Source: a virus
Virus record (IMG/VR): IMGVR_UViG_3300026484_000157
Location: 62,001 to 126,000 of that record
DNA: 64,000 nucleotides
Strand: one strand, 5' to 3'
Positions 17,136 to 25,539 of the stretch are shown here, in pieces (the first letter of the stretch is position 1; each line of letters opens with the position of its first letter). Position numbers and translations under genes: made by a program. The notes beneath the pieces were generated by a model that was given only the letters and a program-made list of their open reading frames with translations, was not told the origin of the DNA and did no database searches.

Positions 17136-17384
17136 ACTGGACGGTATTCCAATGCTAAAACAAGATTTAATAGATTAACTATCAATGTCACAAAAACTGG
17201 TAAAGTCAATATAAAATTTAAAGATTCATCTATCCTACCAAATATGCAAGGACTATCAGGTAGACCATATATTACGAAACCTGCTAAACAACTTAAGTCT
17301 ATTCCAATATCTATCGAGCAAGACATAACAAGTTTAAATGATAAGGTTGAAGAGTTATTCAGAGAAGAAATACTAAAATTATAA
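17091..17384 (+). CDS. polA: C-intein (15 aa) plus polymerase C-extein fragment
   Basis: 97 aa with its own RBS (AAAGGACAACA). The first 15 residues, MKRYDYIANGFVCHN, are the terminal intein block ending in HN; the next residue is Thr +1 of TGRYS. After splicing the extein continues with a short linker and LPNMQGLSGRPYITK (compare PNLQ of family A enzymes) and stops 82 residues after the junction. The fingers/palm motifs A, B and C are missing, so another polypeptide must supply them. A dead remnant is the alternative. Confidence 0.8.
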   Translation: MKRYDYIANGFVCHNTGRYSNAKTRFNRLTINVTKTGKVNIKFKDSSILPNMQGLSGRPYITKPAKQLKSIPISIEQDITSLNDKVEELFREEILKL

Positions 17385-17405
17385 TAATCAAGAAGGATAA
17401 CAACA

Positions 17406-19709
17406 ATGAAATTAGATGAGTTTCAACAAAAGATAGTTGATAGCAACCAAGATCAATCAACTCTAGTTACTATTACGGCAGGTGCAGGATGTGTAGCATA
17501 TGACACCCCAATTGTAGTAAAAATAAAAGATAACATACCACAAGATGTTTATTATAAGCTTTCCAAAATATTAAATGATAAAATGATAACCACAATAGAA
17601 ATTTCGAAGTTATTCGAAATCAAGGATCTTCTTGAATATATAGAAATAGACACACCTGATGGTTGGCAACCGATAGATGATGTGTTTGAAACTGGTGATA
17701 AAAAGTCATATAACATAACGACTGAGACTGGTGATATAACTGTTTCTGAAGATCATTGGTTATTAGACAACAACAATAACTGGTCTTCTGTCGCTTCGCT
17801 TCATGTTGATGATATAATACAAACCAGAGATGGGAACGAGAAGATTATATCGAAGAAATCAATTGGTACAATAAAAACTATGGACATTACTGTTGGACAT
17901 GAGAATCATAGATATTACACTCAAAATATAATATCACACAACAGTGGTAAAAGCACTGTTTTCGCAAATAAAATAGCTAGGTTAATTTTAGAAGGTCATG
18001 CAAAACCTGATGAGATAATAACACTAACCTTCACAAATAAAGCAGCACGGGATATTAAAAGTAAAATAAAAGCACTACTTCCAAAGGGTGCTGAACTTCC
18101 ACATGTATCAACAATTCATAGCTTATTTATCAAACTACTAAGAGATTTCAAAGTCAATCCTATTGTAATGAATGAATGGGGCAATATTTTAACTTTGAGA
18201 TCAATTATTGAACAACATTACCAATTTGATACAAAAGGTGAGCTTACTGCATTTACTAGAGATATTCTTGCTTATGTAGATCAATATCAATTATCTGCTC
18301 CTGATATCAACATTGATGACTGGAAATTATCTGATTATGTTGAAGATTGTACAATCACAAGTAAAAAATTTAACAAAATTTACAAAGAATATGATAAGTT
18401 TAAGAGGGAGAAGAATTTATGGTCGTATAACGATTTAATTTCATCTAGAGTAAAAGAAGTAATCGATTTTAATAAAATTAATAGTTCAACCAAATATTTA
18501 TTCAATGATGAGGCTCATGATGAGACATTGGCAGAATTACTTCTAATAAGAGATATAGCAAGTCAAAATATCTTATATAACATACAAGATAACTGCCAAG
18601 AAATTTATGGGTGGAGATTTAGTCGTGCTGATCTATTAGCAGATAAATCCTTTTGGGCAGATCACTTCAATAAATATGAAGAGTACAAACTTCTGAAAAA
18701 TTATAGATCAACTGAAAATATATTGAAAGTGTCGAATTTATATAGATCACATCTGGATGATATCCAATTAATACCCACTAAAGAAAACTTGAAGGGATCA
18801 GTTAAAATATCTCAGGTGGAAATGGAAACTCATGAAGGTAAATATATCGCAGTTGAGATAAAGAAATTACTGGAAGAGGGTACTGCTCCAAAAGACATAA
18901 CAATATTGGTAAGATCAAATATGTTCATTAAATCAATACTTGAGCCACACTTAATAGAATCAAATATACCTTACACAATTGATACTCCAAAATCAAAAAA
19001 GAAGATGTTTGAATCTCCAATAAACAAGATATTCCTATCATTTATGGAAATATATTCGAATAACGAGAATTTACTAAGCATAATCTCAATATGTGATTAT
19101 TATATTGGTGTTGGTGCAGGATCTAAAAAGACTCTAATGGATTCATTTATTAACACTTCAATGTTAACACCAGATAAGAAATTCGATAACATAAGATACA
19201 CTTTTAATAACATATGTGAGTTTTCAACTCAATATTCATCTGCTTCAAAATTGCCAGTAATACTAGATTACTTTGAATCTTTAATAAGACAATTCATAAA
19301 AACTTCTGAATACAATGAAAATAAGATCAATCTCATAAGAAAAACTATCACAAATTATGTGTATACAATCTATGAAGATTATCCATCTTACACAATCCAT
19401 GAGATTTTTGCTGAAATTATAACACAAATTGACTCATTTGAAGATGATGCTATGAATAAGGTTAAAATCATGACATATTATGGTGCAAAAGGATTATCAC
19501 TTCCATATGTATTTGTATCAGATATGTCATTAAAAGCACCTAAATCGAATAGTGATAGTGACAATTCATTATATGTAGCATTATCTAGGGCTGAAACAAG
19601 AATGTATATTGTTTCATCAAGTATAAAAATTAACAGAAGTTTTGGCAAAATGAAACAAAATATCCCATCAATATGGACTAAAACATATAACAAGCTTGTT
19701 GGTGGTTAA
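17406..19709 (+). CDS. UvrD/PcrA-type helicase with a mini-intein in the P-loop
   Basis: 767 aa precursor, about 616 aa after splicing. Superfamily 1A 3'-5' helicase: Q-motif at the start (DEFQQKIV), P-loop TAGAG-SGKST interrupted by the intein, motif Ia TLTFTNKAARDI, motif II YLFNDEAHDET, motif IV region LLKNYRSTENI, motif V AKGLSLPYVFVSD, motif VI YVALSRAETRMYIV. Until spliced it cannot bind ATP. RBS AAGGATAACAAC (class I). Role in replication restart or in repair is inferred. Confidence 0.9.
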   Translation: MKLDEFQQKIVDSNQDQSTLVTITAGAGCVAYDTPIVVKIKDNIPQDVYYKLSKILNDKMITTIEISKLFEIKDLLEYIEIDTPDGWQPIDDVFETGDKKSYNITTETGDITVSEDHWLLDNNNNWSSVASLHVDDIIQTRDGNEKIISKKSIGTIKTMDITVGHENHRYYTQNIISHNSGKSTVFANKIARLILEGHAKPDEIITLTFTNKAARDIKSKIKALLPKGAELPHVSTIHSLFIKLLRDFKVNPIVMNEWGNILTLRSIIEQHYQFDTKGELTAFTRDILAYVDQYQLSAPDINIDDWKLSDYVEDCTITSKKFNKIYKEYDKFKREKNLWSYNDLISSRVKEVIDFNKINSSTKYLFNDEAHDETLAELLLIRDIASQNILYNIQDNCQEIYGWRFSRADLLADKSFWADHFNKYEEYKLLKNYRSTENILKVSNLYRSHLDDIQLIPTKENLKGSVKISQVEMETHEGKYIAVEIKKLLEEGTAPKDITILVRSNMFIKSILEPHLIESNIPYTIDTPKSKKKMFESPINKIFLSFMEIYSNNENLLSIISICDYYIGVGAGSKKTLMDSFINTSMLTPDKKFDNIRYTFNNICEFSTQYSSASKLPVILDYFESLIRQFIKTSEYNENKINLIRKTITNYVYTIYEDYPSYTIHEIFAEIITQIDSFEDDAMNKVKIMTYYGAKGLSLPYVFVSDMSLKAPKSNSDSDNSLYVALSRAETRMYIVSSSIKINRSFGKMKQNIPSIWTKTYNKLVGG
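17490..17942 (+). other. Mini-intein (151 aa) in helicase P-loop
   Basis: Cys1 (TGT 17490) to terminal Asn (AAC 17940-17942), ending YYTQNIISHN with Ser +1. Contains the TVSEDHWLL block with its His. No homing endonuclease domain. Insertion point GAG-C...N-SGKST is the ATP-binding loop. Confidence 0.85.
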
Positions 19710-19716
19710 TTTATAG

Positions 19717-19745
19717 TTAAAACTTCTAAATCCTGATTTTATAAG
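19717..19745 (+). promoter_or_regulatory. Promoter TTAAAA-N17-TATAAG with anti-RBS spacer
   Basis: ATCCTGATTTT (19730-19740, spacer and start of -10) pairs with AAAACTCAGGAT (19759-19770, one bulged C), which includes the AGGAT of the RBS. Confidence 0.7.
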
Positions 19746-19776
19746 AACATAACAAATTAAAACTCAGGATAACAAC

Positions 19777-20667
19777 ATGTCAGAATTTAAAAAACTAACA
19801 CTTAGACAACTAGGCTTCATGGATCTATGGATGGAGACGATCAGAGAAAATAATAGAGTGAACCATAAAATTGCACAAAGTTCAATATATTGGGGAACTC
19901 ATATAGATACAACGACTGATTTCTTGTCGTTATTATCAATGTCAGAGGAGCTACCAACATTCGATTACAATAGAATGACATTATCACACATAATAGACTC
20001 ATTAGTAGAAGTCAATGCAATCATAGTATTAGATCCAATCAAGATGATATATAAAGTAACTAACGATATGATAATACATATGTCAACAAAGAAAACAAGA
20101 TTCGAGAGAGGGCAAGATAAAATATTCACAGCTGTCAATCTTAAAATATTTAGAGATTGGGTTAACAGCACAAGAATAACTGGAGATACTATAGTTAGTT
20201 ACAACTCATTCATGGACTCAACATCTGATGAAACATTTAGAGAAATTAAGGAATCTCTTAAAGGCTGTAAAGAACATAAGAAATTCCTCAAAGGTAAAAG
20301 CCAAGAGTTCTTAGACAAATATGAAGATGGATTTTTAGCAAAAATGTCCTATAGCCATCTGAGATACCTTGTAACCAGATTAAGCGATGCTAAGCTACTG
20401 ACTAAATATAAACCAAAAGGAACAAGAAACATTTATACAGTTACCCCAGAATTTGTTGATGTATTAGGAAGACATAAAATCGCTTTTGCTGAAACTCCAG
20501 TTTATACTTATATAAAACCAAAAAAGAAGAGAGTAAAAGAGATCGAGCTAAAAACTGAGGATCTAGATACATTAATAGAAGAACTGATGAATATGAGAAG
20601 TGGTAATTCTAACAAATGTAGAATAGATGCTGATAATACCATCATTGAGTTAAGTTTCAAACAATAG
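19777..20667 (+). CDS. Hypothetical protein with winged-helix-like segments
   Basis: 296 aa. Two stretches look like winged helices: IIDSLVEVNAIIVLDPIKMIYKVT-type near residues 70-95 and LVTRLSDAKLLTKYKPKG near 190-210. Basic linkers. It heads a long run of unknown genes behind a phage-type promoter. Possibly DNA-binding; no family assigned. Confidence 0.6.
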   Translation: MSEFKKLTLRQLGFMDLWMETIRENNRVNHKIAQSSIYWGTHIDTTTDFLSLLSMSEELPTFDYNRMTLSHIIDSLVEVNAIIVLDPIKMIYKVTNDMIIHMSTKKTRFERGQDKIFTAVNLKIFRDWVNSTRITGDTIVSYNSFMDSTSDETFREIKESLKGCKEHKKFLKGKSQEFLDKYEDGFLAKMSYSHLRYLVTRLSDAKLLTKYKPKGTRNIYTVTPEFVDVLGRHKIAFAETPVYTYIKPKKKRVKEIELKTEDLDTLIEELMNMRSGNSNKCRIDADNTIIELSFKQ

Positions 20668-20669
20668 TA

Positions 20670-20698
20670 TTAAAATTTTTGAAATTCAATTTTATAAG
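20670..20698 (+). promoter_or_regulatory. Promoter TTAAAA-N17-TATAAG
   Basis: Consensus hexamers, ACATAAG after the -10, class I leader AAAGGATAACAACATG. Only partial complementarity between spacer and RBS. Confidence 0.7.
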
Positions 20699-20728
20699 AA
20701 CATAAGATAAAAATCAAAGGATAACAAC

Positions 20729-21121
20729 ATGAAATTAACAAAAAAACAATCGGACATTTTAAACAACTGGCTTCAAATAACTCAGGGTAGTTGTGGTGCA
20801 GATACATGGGACAAGCTTGGACAAGATAATCACAGCTTCGCAGACATAAATGATATAACTGAAGTTTCAAAAGATTACAGTAAACCTCAAATTATTGGAA
20901 TTGTAGCATCATTGGTAGACAAAGGTCTTATAATGCTAGATCCAGATGCTACAAAAAACAATAAGAGCAAAGTATGGTGGATTTGTGATGAAACGATTGA
21001 TATGATGATCAAACTGGAATCTGATGAGTCATCAGAACCAAAGAAAGAAACCGCAGAACCAGAATTTGATGACTTCACTGATGATGGCTCATTAGAAACA
21101 CTAATGGAATTGGTGGGTTAA
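20729..21121 (+). CDS. Small winged-helix-like protein
   Basis: 130 aa. KQSDILNNWLQIT ... KPQIIGIVASLVDKGLIML ... KVWWICDE fits a compact winged helix (helix, recognition helix, wing) of about 90 residues, followed by an acidic Glu/Asp tail. Possibly a small DNA-binding regulator; not a named family. Confidence 0.6.
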   Translation: MKLTKKQSDILNNWLQITQGSCGADTWDKLGQDNHSFADINDITEVSKDYSKPQIIGIVASLVDKGLIMLDPDATKNNKSKVWWICDETIDMMIKLESDESSEPKKETAEPEFDDFTDDGSLETLMELVG

Positions 21122-21123
21122 TT

Positions 21124-21483
21124 ATGGCAAAGCAAATATTAAGAAAAGAATTATACAAAATCGTTTCTGCTGAAATAACAGAGGAACGATTAGCAAAGTT
21201 ACCAGTTTGGGCACAGCGAGAAATTATGGCACTATCATCAAAAATTGAGAGACTTAACAATATGTTAGATAATACAGATCCAACTGATTTATGGATAGAC
21301 CCACCAGTAGGAGATAAGAAAAGATATTTAGATCCACATTCGAGATTAGTGTTCAGAACAGATCATAAAACTGAAATATCAATCCATATGCCACATGGAT
21401 CAAACAGAGTAAGAATCAGTAAGGATACATGTGGAGAAATTTTCATGATTCCAACTGGTGGTAATACTATGGAGGTATTATAA
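21124..21483 (+). CDS. Hypothetical protein (119 aa)
   Basis: Helical N-terminus with a coiled segment (IMALSSKIERLNNML) then a beta-rich end. TAATG junction with the next gene. Not recognised. Confidence 0.6.
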   Translation: MAKQILRKELYKIVSAEITEERLAKLPVWAQREIMALSSKIERLNNMLDNTDPTDLWIDPPVGDKKRYLDPHSRLVFRTDHKTEISIHMPHGSNRVRISKDTCGEIFMIPTGGNTMEVL

Positions 21484-22196
21484 TGAGCAGATATCATTAT
21501 AAAGATTTTGATGATTACATTAAATCAAATAAGAACCTATTTAAGGATCATAAATTAACTGCCACAAAACTGAATAACACCGATCTAATTATTGATTGGT
21601 CTAAGCCATCTAGTGGAGAAGGATCAATGAGGATAACTTATATAGGTGGATATCTATCTATCAATGGTGACTATGGATCTGCTTCATTCACATGGCATAA
21701 TCCAAATAACACAATAGAATGGATGTCTAAGTGTAACATTGGATATTTTATGTCAAAATGCATATCATCAGAGAAACAGGAAAATGGAATTCATATGATG
21801 GAATGGGATCAAGATGAATGCATTGAGACTGTAGAATCATATATATCTGAAAAAGATGACTGCGATATAAAACCAAATGACGATAGCTGGAAAATGCATA
21901 CAGAATCGGCTTGTGATTGGAATTCATATTTATCAAAATATGGAGAGAATGAATTCGGAGACTCATGGTATGAGACATATCCAAATGCAGGTCTAGTTCT
22001 CCATTCAAGAGTATACATTTGGATACATGCATTACAAGAAATTTCGAAACATCTAGATGAAGATGCTGAATATATATCTGCACAAGTAAAATTCAATGAT
22101 TTGGATTCGGAACTTCTTAAACAGGATGGCGAATTGGATTGGACTATTAATTCAAATAACGGATATATAAAACTTAAAATAATAAAAGAGGACTAA
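21483..22196 (+). CDS. Hypothetical acidic protein (237 aa)
   Basis: Rich in Trp, Tyr, Asp and Cys. Residues about 40-75 form a beta-like stretch (GSMRITYIGGYLSINGDYG). Typical of conserved phage proteins of unknown role. Coupled to its neighbours. Confidence 0.6.
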   Translation: MSRYHYKDFDDYIKSNKNLFKDHKLTATKLNNTDLIIDWSKPSSGEGSMRITYIGGYLSINGDYGSASFTWHNPNNTIEWMSKCNIGYFMSKCISSEKQENGIHMMEWDQDECIETVESYISEKDDCDIKPNDDSWKMHTESACDWNSYLSKYGENEFGDSWYETYPNAGLVLHSRVYIWIHALQEISKHLDEDAEYISAQVKFNDLDSELLKQDGELDWTINSNNGYIKLKIIKED

Positions 22197-22199
22197 ATT

Positions 22200-22772
22200 A
22201 TGAGTACCTTATTCAGAGCAAAACATATAAATAGCAATCAGATGGTTATTGGCACAGGCACTACTAATTTCTTGAATATGAAACAATACGATCAATTCAA
22301 AGGATCGGGCAGAACATGGTTGTGGTCGAACTATTCATGGATTGAAGTCGATCCAGATACATTATCTGTTCACCATGAAGGTATGGATGATTCTAATGGC
22401 AAACCAATTTTTGCATCACTAGATAAAGTGAACCATATAGGTGGAGATATACTAATCCCAATAAAGCAGACAACTTCCAATGAGCCAATTGTCTGCTTTA
22501 TTGAAAACGGTCTTTGGAATTATACTGATAGCGACTGGATGATTTCAGGAATACATGGAATCAACAATACTCCATGTGAATATTGTAACATTGTTGAATA
22601 TACAGGCAAACTGTTTGAATTATCAAGTGTAATAGACGGTAAGGATCAAAACATAGAAGTCTGTCTGCAATCTAATGTTGATGAAGAAACAGTTGGATTA
22701 TCAATCGATGGGACACACTATGAAGCATTTATTGATATTAACTTCTGCCCAAAATGTGGTAAGTCATTATGA
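22200..22772 (+). CDS. Hypothetical protein with C-terminal zinc motif
   Basis: 190 aa, with PCEYC in the middle and a FCPKCGKSL end, the usual wording of a four-Cys zinc ribbon closing many phage proteins. The middle holds a perfect 15-bp DNA inverted repeat (22459-22503). Function unknown. Confidence 0.6.
   Translation: MSTLFRAKHINSNQMVIGTGTTNFLNMKQYDQFKGSGRTWLWSNYSWIEVDPDTLSVHHEGMDDSNGKPIFASLDKVNHIGGDILIPIKQTTSNEPIVCFIENGLWNYTDSDWMISGIHGINNTPCEYCNIVEYTGKLFELSSVIDGKDQNIEVCLQSNVDEETVGLSIDGTHYEAFIDINFCPKCGKSL
22459..22503 (+). repeat. Intragenic 15-bp perfect inverted repeat
   Basis: CAATAAAGCAGACAA (22459-22473) and TTGTCTGCTTTATTG (22489-22503) with a 15-nt loop, inside a coding region. 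Confidence 0.8.
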
Positions 22773-22966
22773 TTGAAGTTGGGACTCTAGTAACATCACC
22801 GATTTATGGTGATGGCGAGGTCATAAGGTTGTATTCGGACTGCATGATATCGATCAAATTTGTTGAAAACACATTACCAATAATGTGTAGTTCTAGATCT
22901 ATGGAGACAATACATAGTGGTAAAAAATCAAAATTCAAGGTAGTAAATAATGTTAATAAAAGCTAA
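22769..22966 (+). CDS. Small beta-barrel-like protein (65 aa)
   Basis: MIEVGTLVTSPIYGDGEVIRL resembles the first strands of SH3/CarD-like barrels. ATGA overlap with the zinc protein and 17-bp overlap with the next gene. No function assigned. Confidence 0.5.
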   Translation: MIEVGTLVTSPIYGDGEVIRLYSDCMISIKFVENTLPIMCSSRSMETIHSGKKSKFKVVNNVNKS

Positions 22967-23222
22967 ATTCAATAGAATAAGATTTAAAATCGAAGAAAGA
23001 GAACGATTAGAGTTAGAAGCAGATAGAATAACTGCTGAATATAATAATTCTATCACAGAAATCACATCACAAATTGCAGATCTGGATATAGATCACAAAT
23101 ATGAAGTCGCATATAATATTGGAGTTTATGCTAAAGAAAACTACAAAAAGTGTGAAAATATGACGATCTATGAAGCATATAAATATGTGGATATGCTAAT
23201 GGAAAAATATGAAGATGAATAG
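22950..23222 (+). CDS. Hypothetical helical protein (90 aa)
   Basis: Charged, probably coiled-coil in the first half (IEERERLELEADRITAEY). Overlaps the previous gene by 17 bp. Unknown. Confidence 0.55.
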   Translation: MLIKAKFNRIRFKIEERERLELEADRITAEYNNSITEITSQIADLDIDHKYEVAYNIGVYAKENYKKCENMTIYEAYKYVDMLMEKYEDE

Positions 23223-23225
23223 GTA

Positions 23226-23254
23226 TTAAAACTTCGGCTACCTAATTTTATACA
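23226..23254 (+). promoter_or_regulatory. Promoter TTAAAA-N17-TATACA
   Basis: Consensus geometry, ACATAAG block, class I leader AAAGGATAACAACATG. The spacer segment CCTAATTTT has only interrupted complementarity to AAAATTAAAGG. Confidence 0.65.
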
Positions 23255-23284
23255 AACATAAGATAAAAATTAAAGGATAACAAC

Positions 23285-23632
23285 ATGAGAAAATCAATCG
23301 CTTCAAACAACGAGATTAAAGAGCTAATAGCAGAAATGGAAAAGCTACAAGCACAAAAATCGGTTATTGAAAAACAATATAATTCAATCAAAAAGACTAT
23401 TACTGACAGACTAATCGCTCCAGATTTAAATGATAAAGACACTGTTTATGAATATGAATTAGGTCTTGACTCAAATAAAATTTTAAGATACGAATTAGTA
23501 CCAACAACTAGATTTGATACTAAAAGATTTACTGCAGAATGCCCTGAGCTTAAAGCAAAATATACAAATGCAACAGTAAATAAAGTCTTCAAAATTATTG
23601 AGGAGAAATCAGAAGAGAAGGTGGAAAAGTAA
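23285..23632 (+). CDS. Coiled-coil phage protein (115 aa)
   Basis: N-terminal coiled coil (about residues 8-40) followed by a mixed domain. The layout resembles conserved phage proteins of unknown role found near single-strand-binding or recombination genes. TAATG junction with the next gene. Confidence 0.6.
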   Translation: MRKSIASNNEIKELIAEMEKLQAQKSVIEKQYNSIKKTITDRLIAPDLNDKDTVYEYELGLDSNKILRYELVPTTRFDTKRFTAECPELKAKYTNATVNKVFKIIEEKSEEKVEK

Positions 23633-24144
23633 TGGCACAGTCAACAACTGAAATAAAACAAGCCATTGCAGATCAAGTGAATTATAAATTGCCATTAACT
23701 GTCAGCAATCAATTTCTTGCAGTTAATGTAAAGGATTTTCTTGGTAAAATACTACAGGAAGACTCTTACATTCTGCCTTATGGTTATTTGGAAGAATATT
23801 CTGAATACAACTACATAAGATTGGACGATCTGATTGCAAAACTTATTAAAGATGACAACACTAGATTCATCAATACTGCAATCAAACTGGCAATAGCAGT
23901 TAATTCTGAGGAATTTAACATTCATTTTAATGAGTTTAATTTATTAGCAAAATTCTGCTATAATAGAATTGATCAAGACAAATTTGTACAACTTATGATG
24001 CCAAGATATAATGATCGCAACTATATCATAACAAAATGGGATGAATTCAGAAATGACCCATTAAGATTCATTATTAGTCGATCTGAGAGAGAATTATTTG
24101 ATGAGATTTCGAGAGAGATTATAATGACAAAATATAAAGGATAA
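23632..24144 (+). CDS. Hypothetical protein (170 aa)
   Basis: Helical, neutral, no clear motif. Translationally coupled to the coiled-coil gene upstream. Not recognised. Confidence 0.6.
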   Translation: MAQSTTEIKQAIADQVNYKLPLTVSNQFLAVNVKDFLGKILQEDSYILPYGYLEEYSEYNYIRLDDLIAKLIKDDNTRFINTAIKLAIAVNSEEFNIHFNEFNLLAKFCYNRIDQDKFVQLMMPRYNDRNYIITKWDEFRNDPLRFIISRSERELFDEISREIIMTKYKG

Positions 24145-24147
24145 TTA

Positions 24148-24441
24148 ATGCCAAAAATTTACAAGCAGTTACAAGATATTAAAATTGGCAATCACTTAGA
24201 AACATTGGATTTTGATGGTCACACACCAGAGTTATATATAATATTAGATTTGAAAAAAGATCAAGAATCAATTAAATTAGATGACAAAAGAGTATTATAT
24301 ACTGATAATAAAAACATAATTGTTGTTGCTAAAAGAATGGCAAATCAATCAATATTGGTGGAAACTGTCATTAATTCAATCAATATTGAGGTATACAAAA
24401 ATCAAATTATTAGCCATTACTTACCAGAGGGAGAAGAATAA
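24148..24441 (+). CDS. Hypothetical protein (97 aa)
   Basis: Beta/alpha composition. Start preceded by AAAGGATAATTA; ends in an overlap with the next ATG. Not recognised. Confidence 0.55.
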   Translation: MPKIYKQLQDIKIGNHLETLDFDGHTPELYIILDLKKDQESIKLDDKRVLYTDNKNIIVVAKRMANQSILVETVINSINIEVYKNQIISHYLPEGEE

Positions 24442-24650
24442 TGGCTAATATGAGCTACTGCAGATTTGAAAATACCACTGCAGATTTTGAAGATTGTTAT
24501 GATGCACTAACTGAGGCAGGATCGATTGAGAATTATATTAAGACTAAAGATCCATCAACTGAAGAGATAATGGCAATTCAAGAATTGATAAACCTTGCTA
24601 AGGCTATGGTATCAAATTTTGGAAACATTGAAGGATCAAATAATGGCTAA
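24441..24650 (+). CDS. Conserved small phage protein (MANMSYCRFEN type)
   Basis: 69 aa. The N-terminus MANMSYCRFENTTADFEDC is a wording I recognise from many unrelated phages, always annotated as unknown. RBS GGGAGAAGAATA. Ends overlapping the next start. Confidence 0.65.
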   Translation: MANMSYCRFENTTADFEDCYDALTEAGSIENYIKTKDPSTEEIMAIQELINLAKAMVSNFGNIEGSNNG

Positions 24651-24918
24651 GCACTTACAACTAGCAAAGAATATTGCTCTCGGCAAATTATTCTCTGAGC
24701 TTCCAACGGACTTAGTGGAACCAAAATGCACACCAGAAGAACAATGGGAATTATTCGAAAAGGTATACAGACATGAATCAATAAAAGATGATAGATTTGT
24801 CTTGATTGATCAGTTGTCTTATTTGTCATATAGAACCATATGGGAATTAGCAGATGACATTGTTAAAGCCCAAATTGAATTTCTTGAAATTTGCATTGAC
24901 ACTGGTGTAACAGACTAA
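24643..24918 (+). CDS. Hypothetical protein (91 aa)
   Basis: Start set at 24643 (RBS AAGGATCAAATA), overlapping the previous stop; a frame opening at 24595 has no RBS. Helical and acidic. Unknown. Confidence 0.6.
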   Translation: MAKHLQLAKNIALGKLFSELPTDLVEPKCTPEEQWELFEKVYRHESIKDDRFVLIDQLSYLSYRTIWELADDIVKAQIEFLEICIDTGVTD

Positions 24919-24963
24919 AAACACTGTTAAAAACAAACATATAATGCTATGTAAGGATTAGTA

Positions 24964-25182
24964 ATGAATAAGAAGACCCACAGAGTGTCATCTCTCTTCT
25001 CGGCAGAGAAATGGCTACTGGAAAATGGATTTAATGAGAAAGAAGTAATAATAAATCAAGATTCTCTAACAGTTCATCCAAATGAGAATGATACAGTAAT
25101 GGTATCAATAGGAGAAACTATGCATCTAGAAGGTAAATTCAAAGATGGAACATATGATTTCTGGGTTACTGACAATGACTAG
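24964..25182 (+). CDS. Hypothetical protein (72 aa)
   Basis: RBS TAAGGATTAGTA. N-terminal helix (SSLFSAEKWLLENGF) then a beta-rich part. Unknown. Confidence 0.55.
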   Translation: MNKKTHRVSSLFSAEKWLLENGFNEKEVIINQDSLTVHPNENDTVMVSIGETMHLEGKFKDGTYDFWVTDND

Positions 25183-25537
25183 AATAAAATGTAATCTATG
25201 TAATGTGAACAAAGTCTACAGAAACGATGAAAATAGTGAAATACTGCACTTTACAGGGTATATTAACAATGAATGGCATCACCATTGGCACATTTGTATT
25301 GAATGTTCGGATTTCAACAACTTAAATATATCAAGAAGATTAGATAAAAAACTGTTGAATATAAAGATTGGTCAGCAGTTCATGAAGAGTAATTCGTGTA
25401 ACATACCCTATGAAGTTTCAAAAATCAATGGGAACACAATTTATATGATACAATTCAATGGATCGGCAACTGATGTTATAACAATATCAAGAAAGATCTC
25501 AAAAGAAGATTTTCATAAACAATTTACTAAGGTATAA
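25175..25537 (+). CDS. Hypothetical protein with CxxC pair
   Basis: 120 aa from ATG 25175, overlapping the previous stop. CNLC near the N-terminus and CIEC about 45 residues later, with HHHWH between, suggest a zinc site. Start is the first in-frame ATG that keeps overlap minimal; RBS is weak. Confidence 0.5.
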   Translation: MTRIKCNLCNVNKVYRNDENSEILHFTGYINNEWHHHWHICIECSDFNNLNISRRLDKKLLNIKIGQQFMKSNSCNIPYEVSKINGNTIYMIQFNGSATDVITISRKISKEDFHKQFTKV

Positions 25538-25539
25538 AA

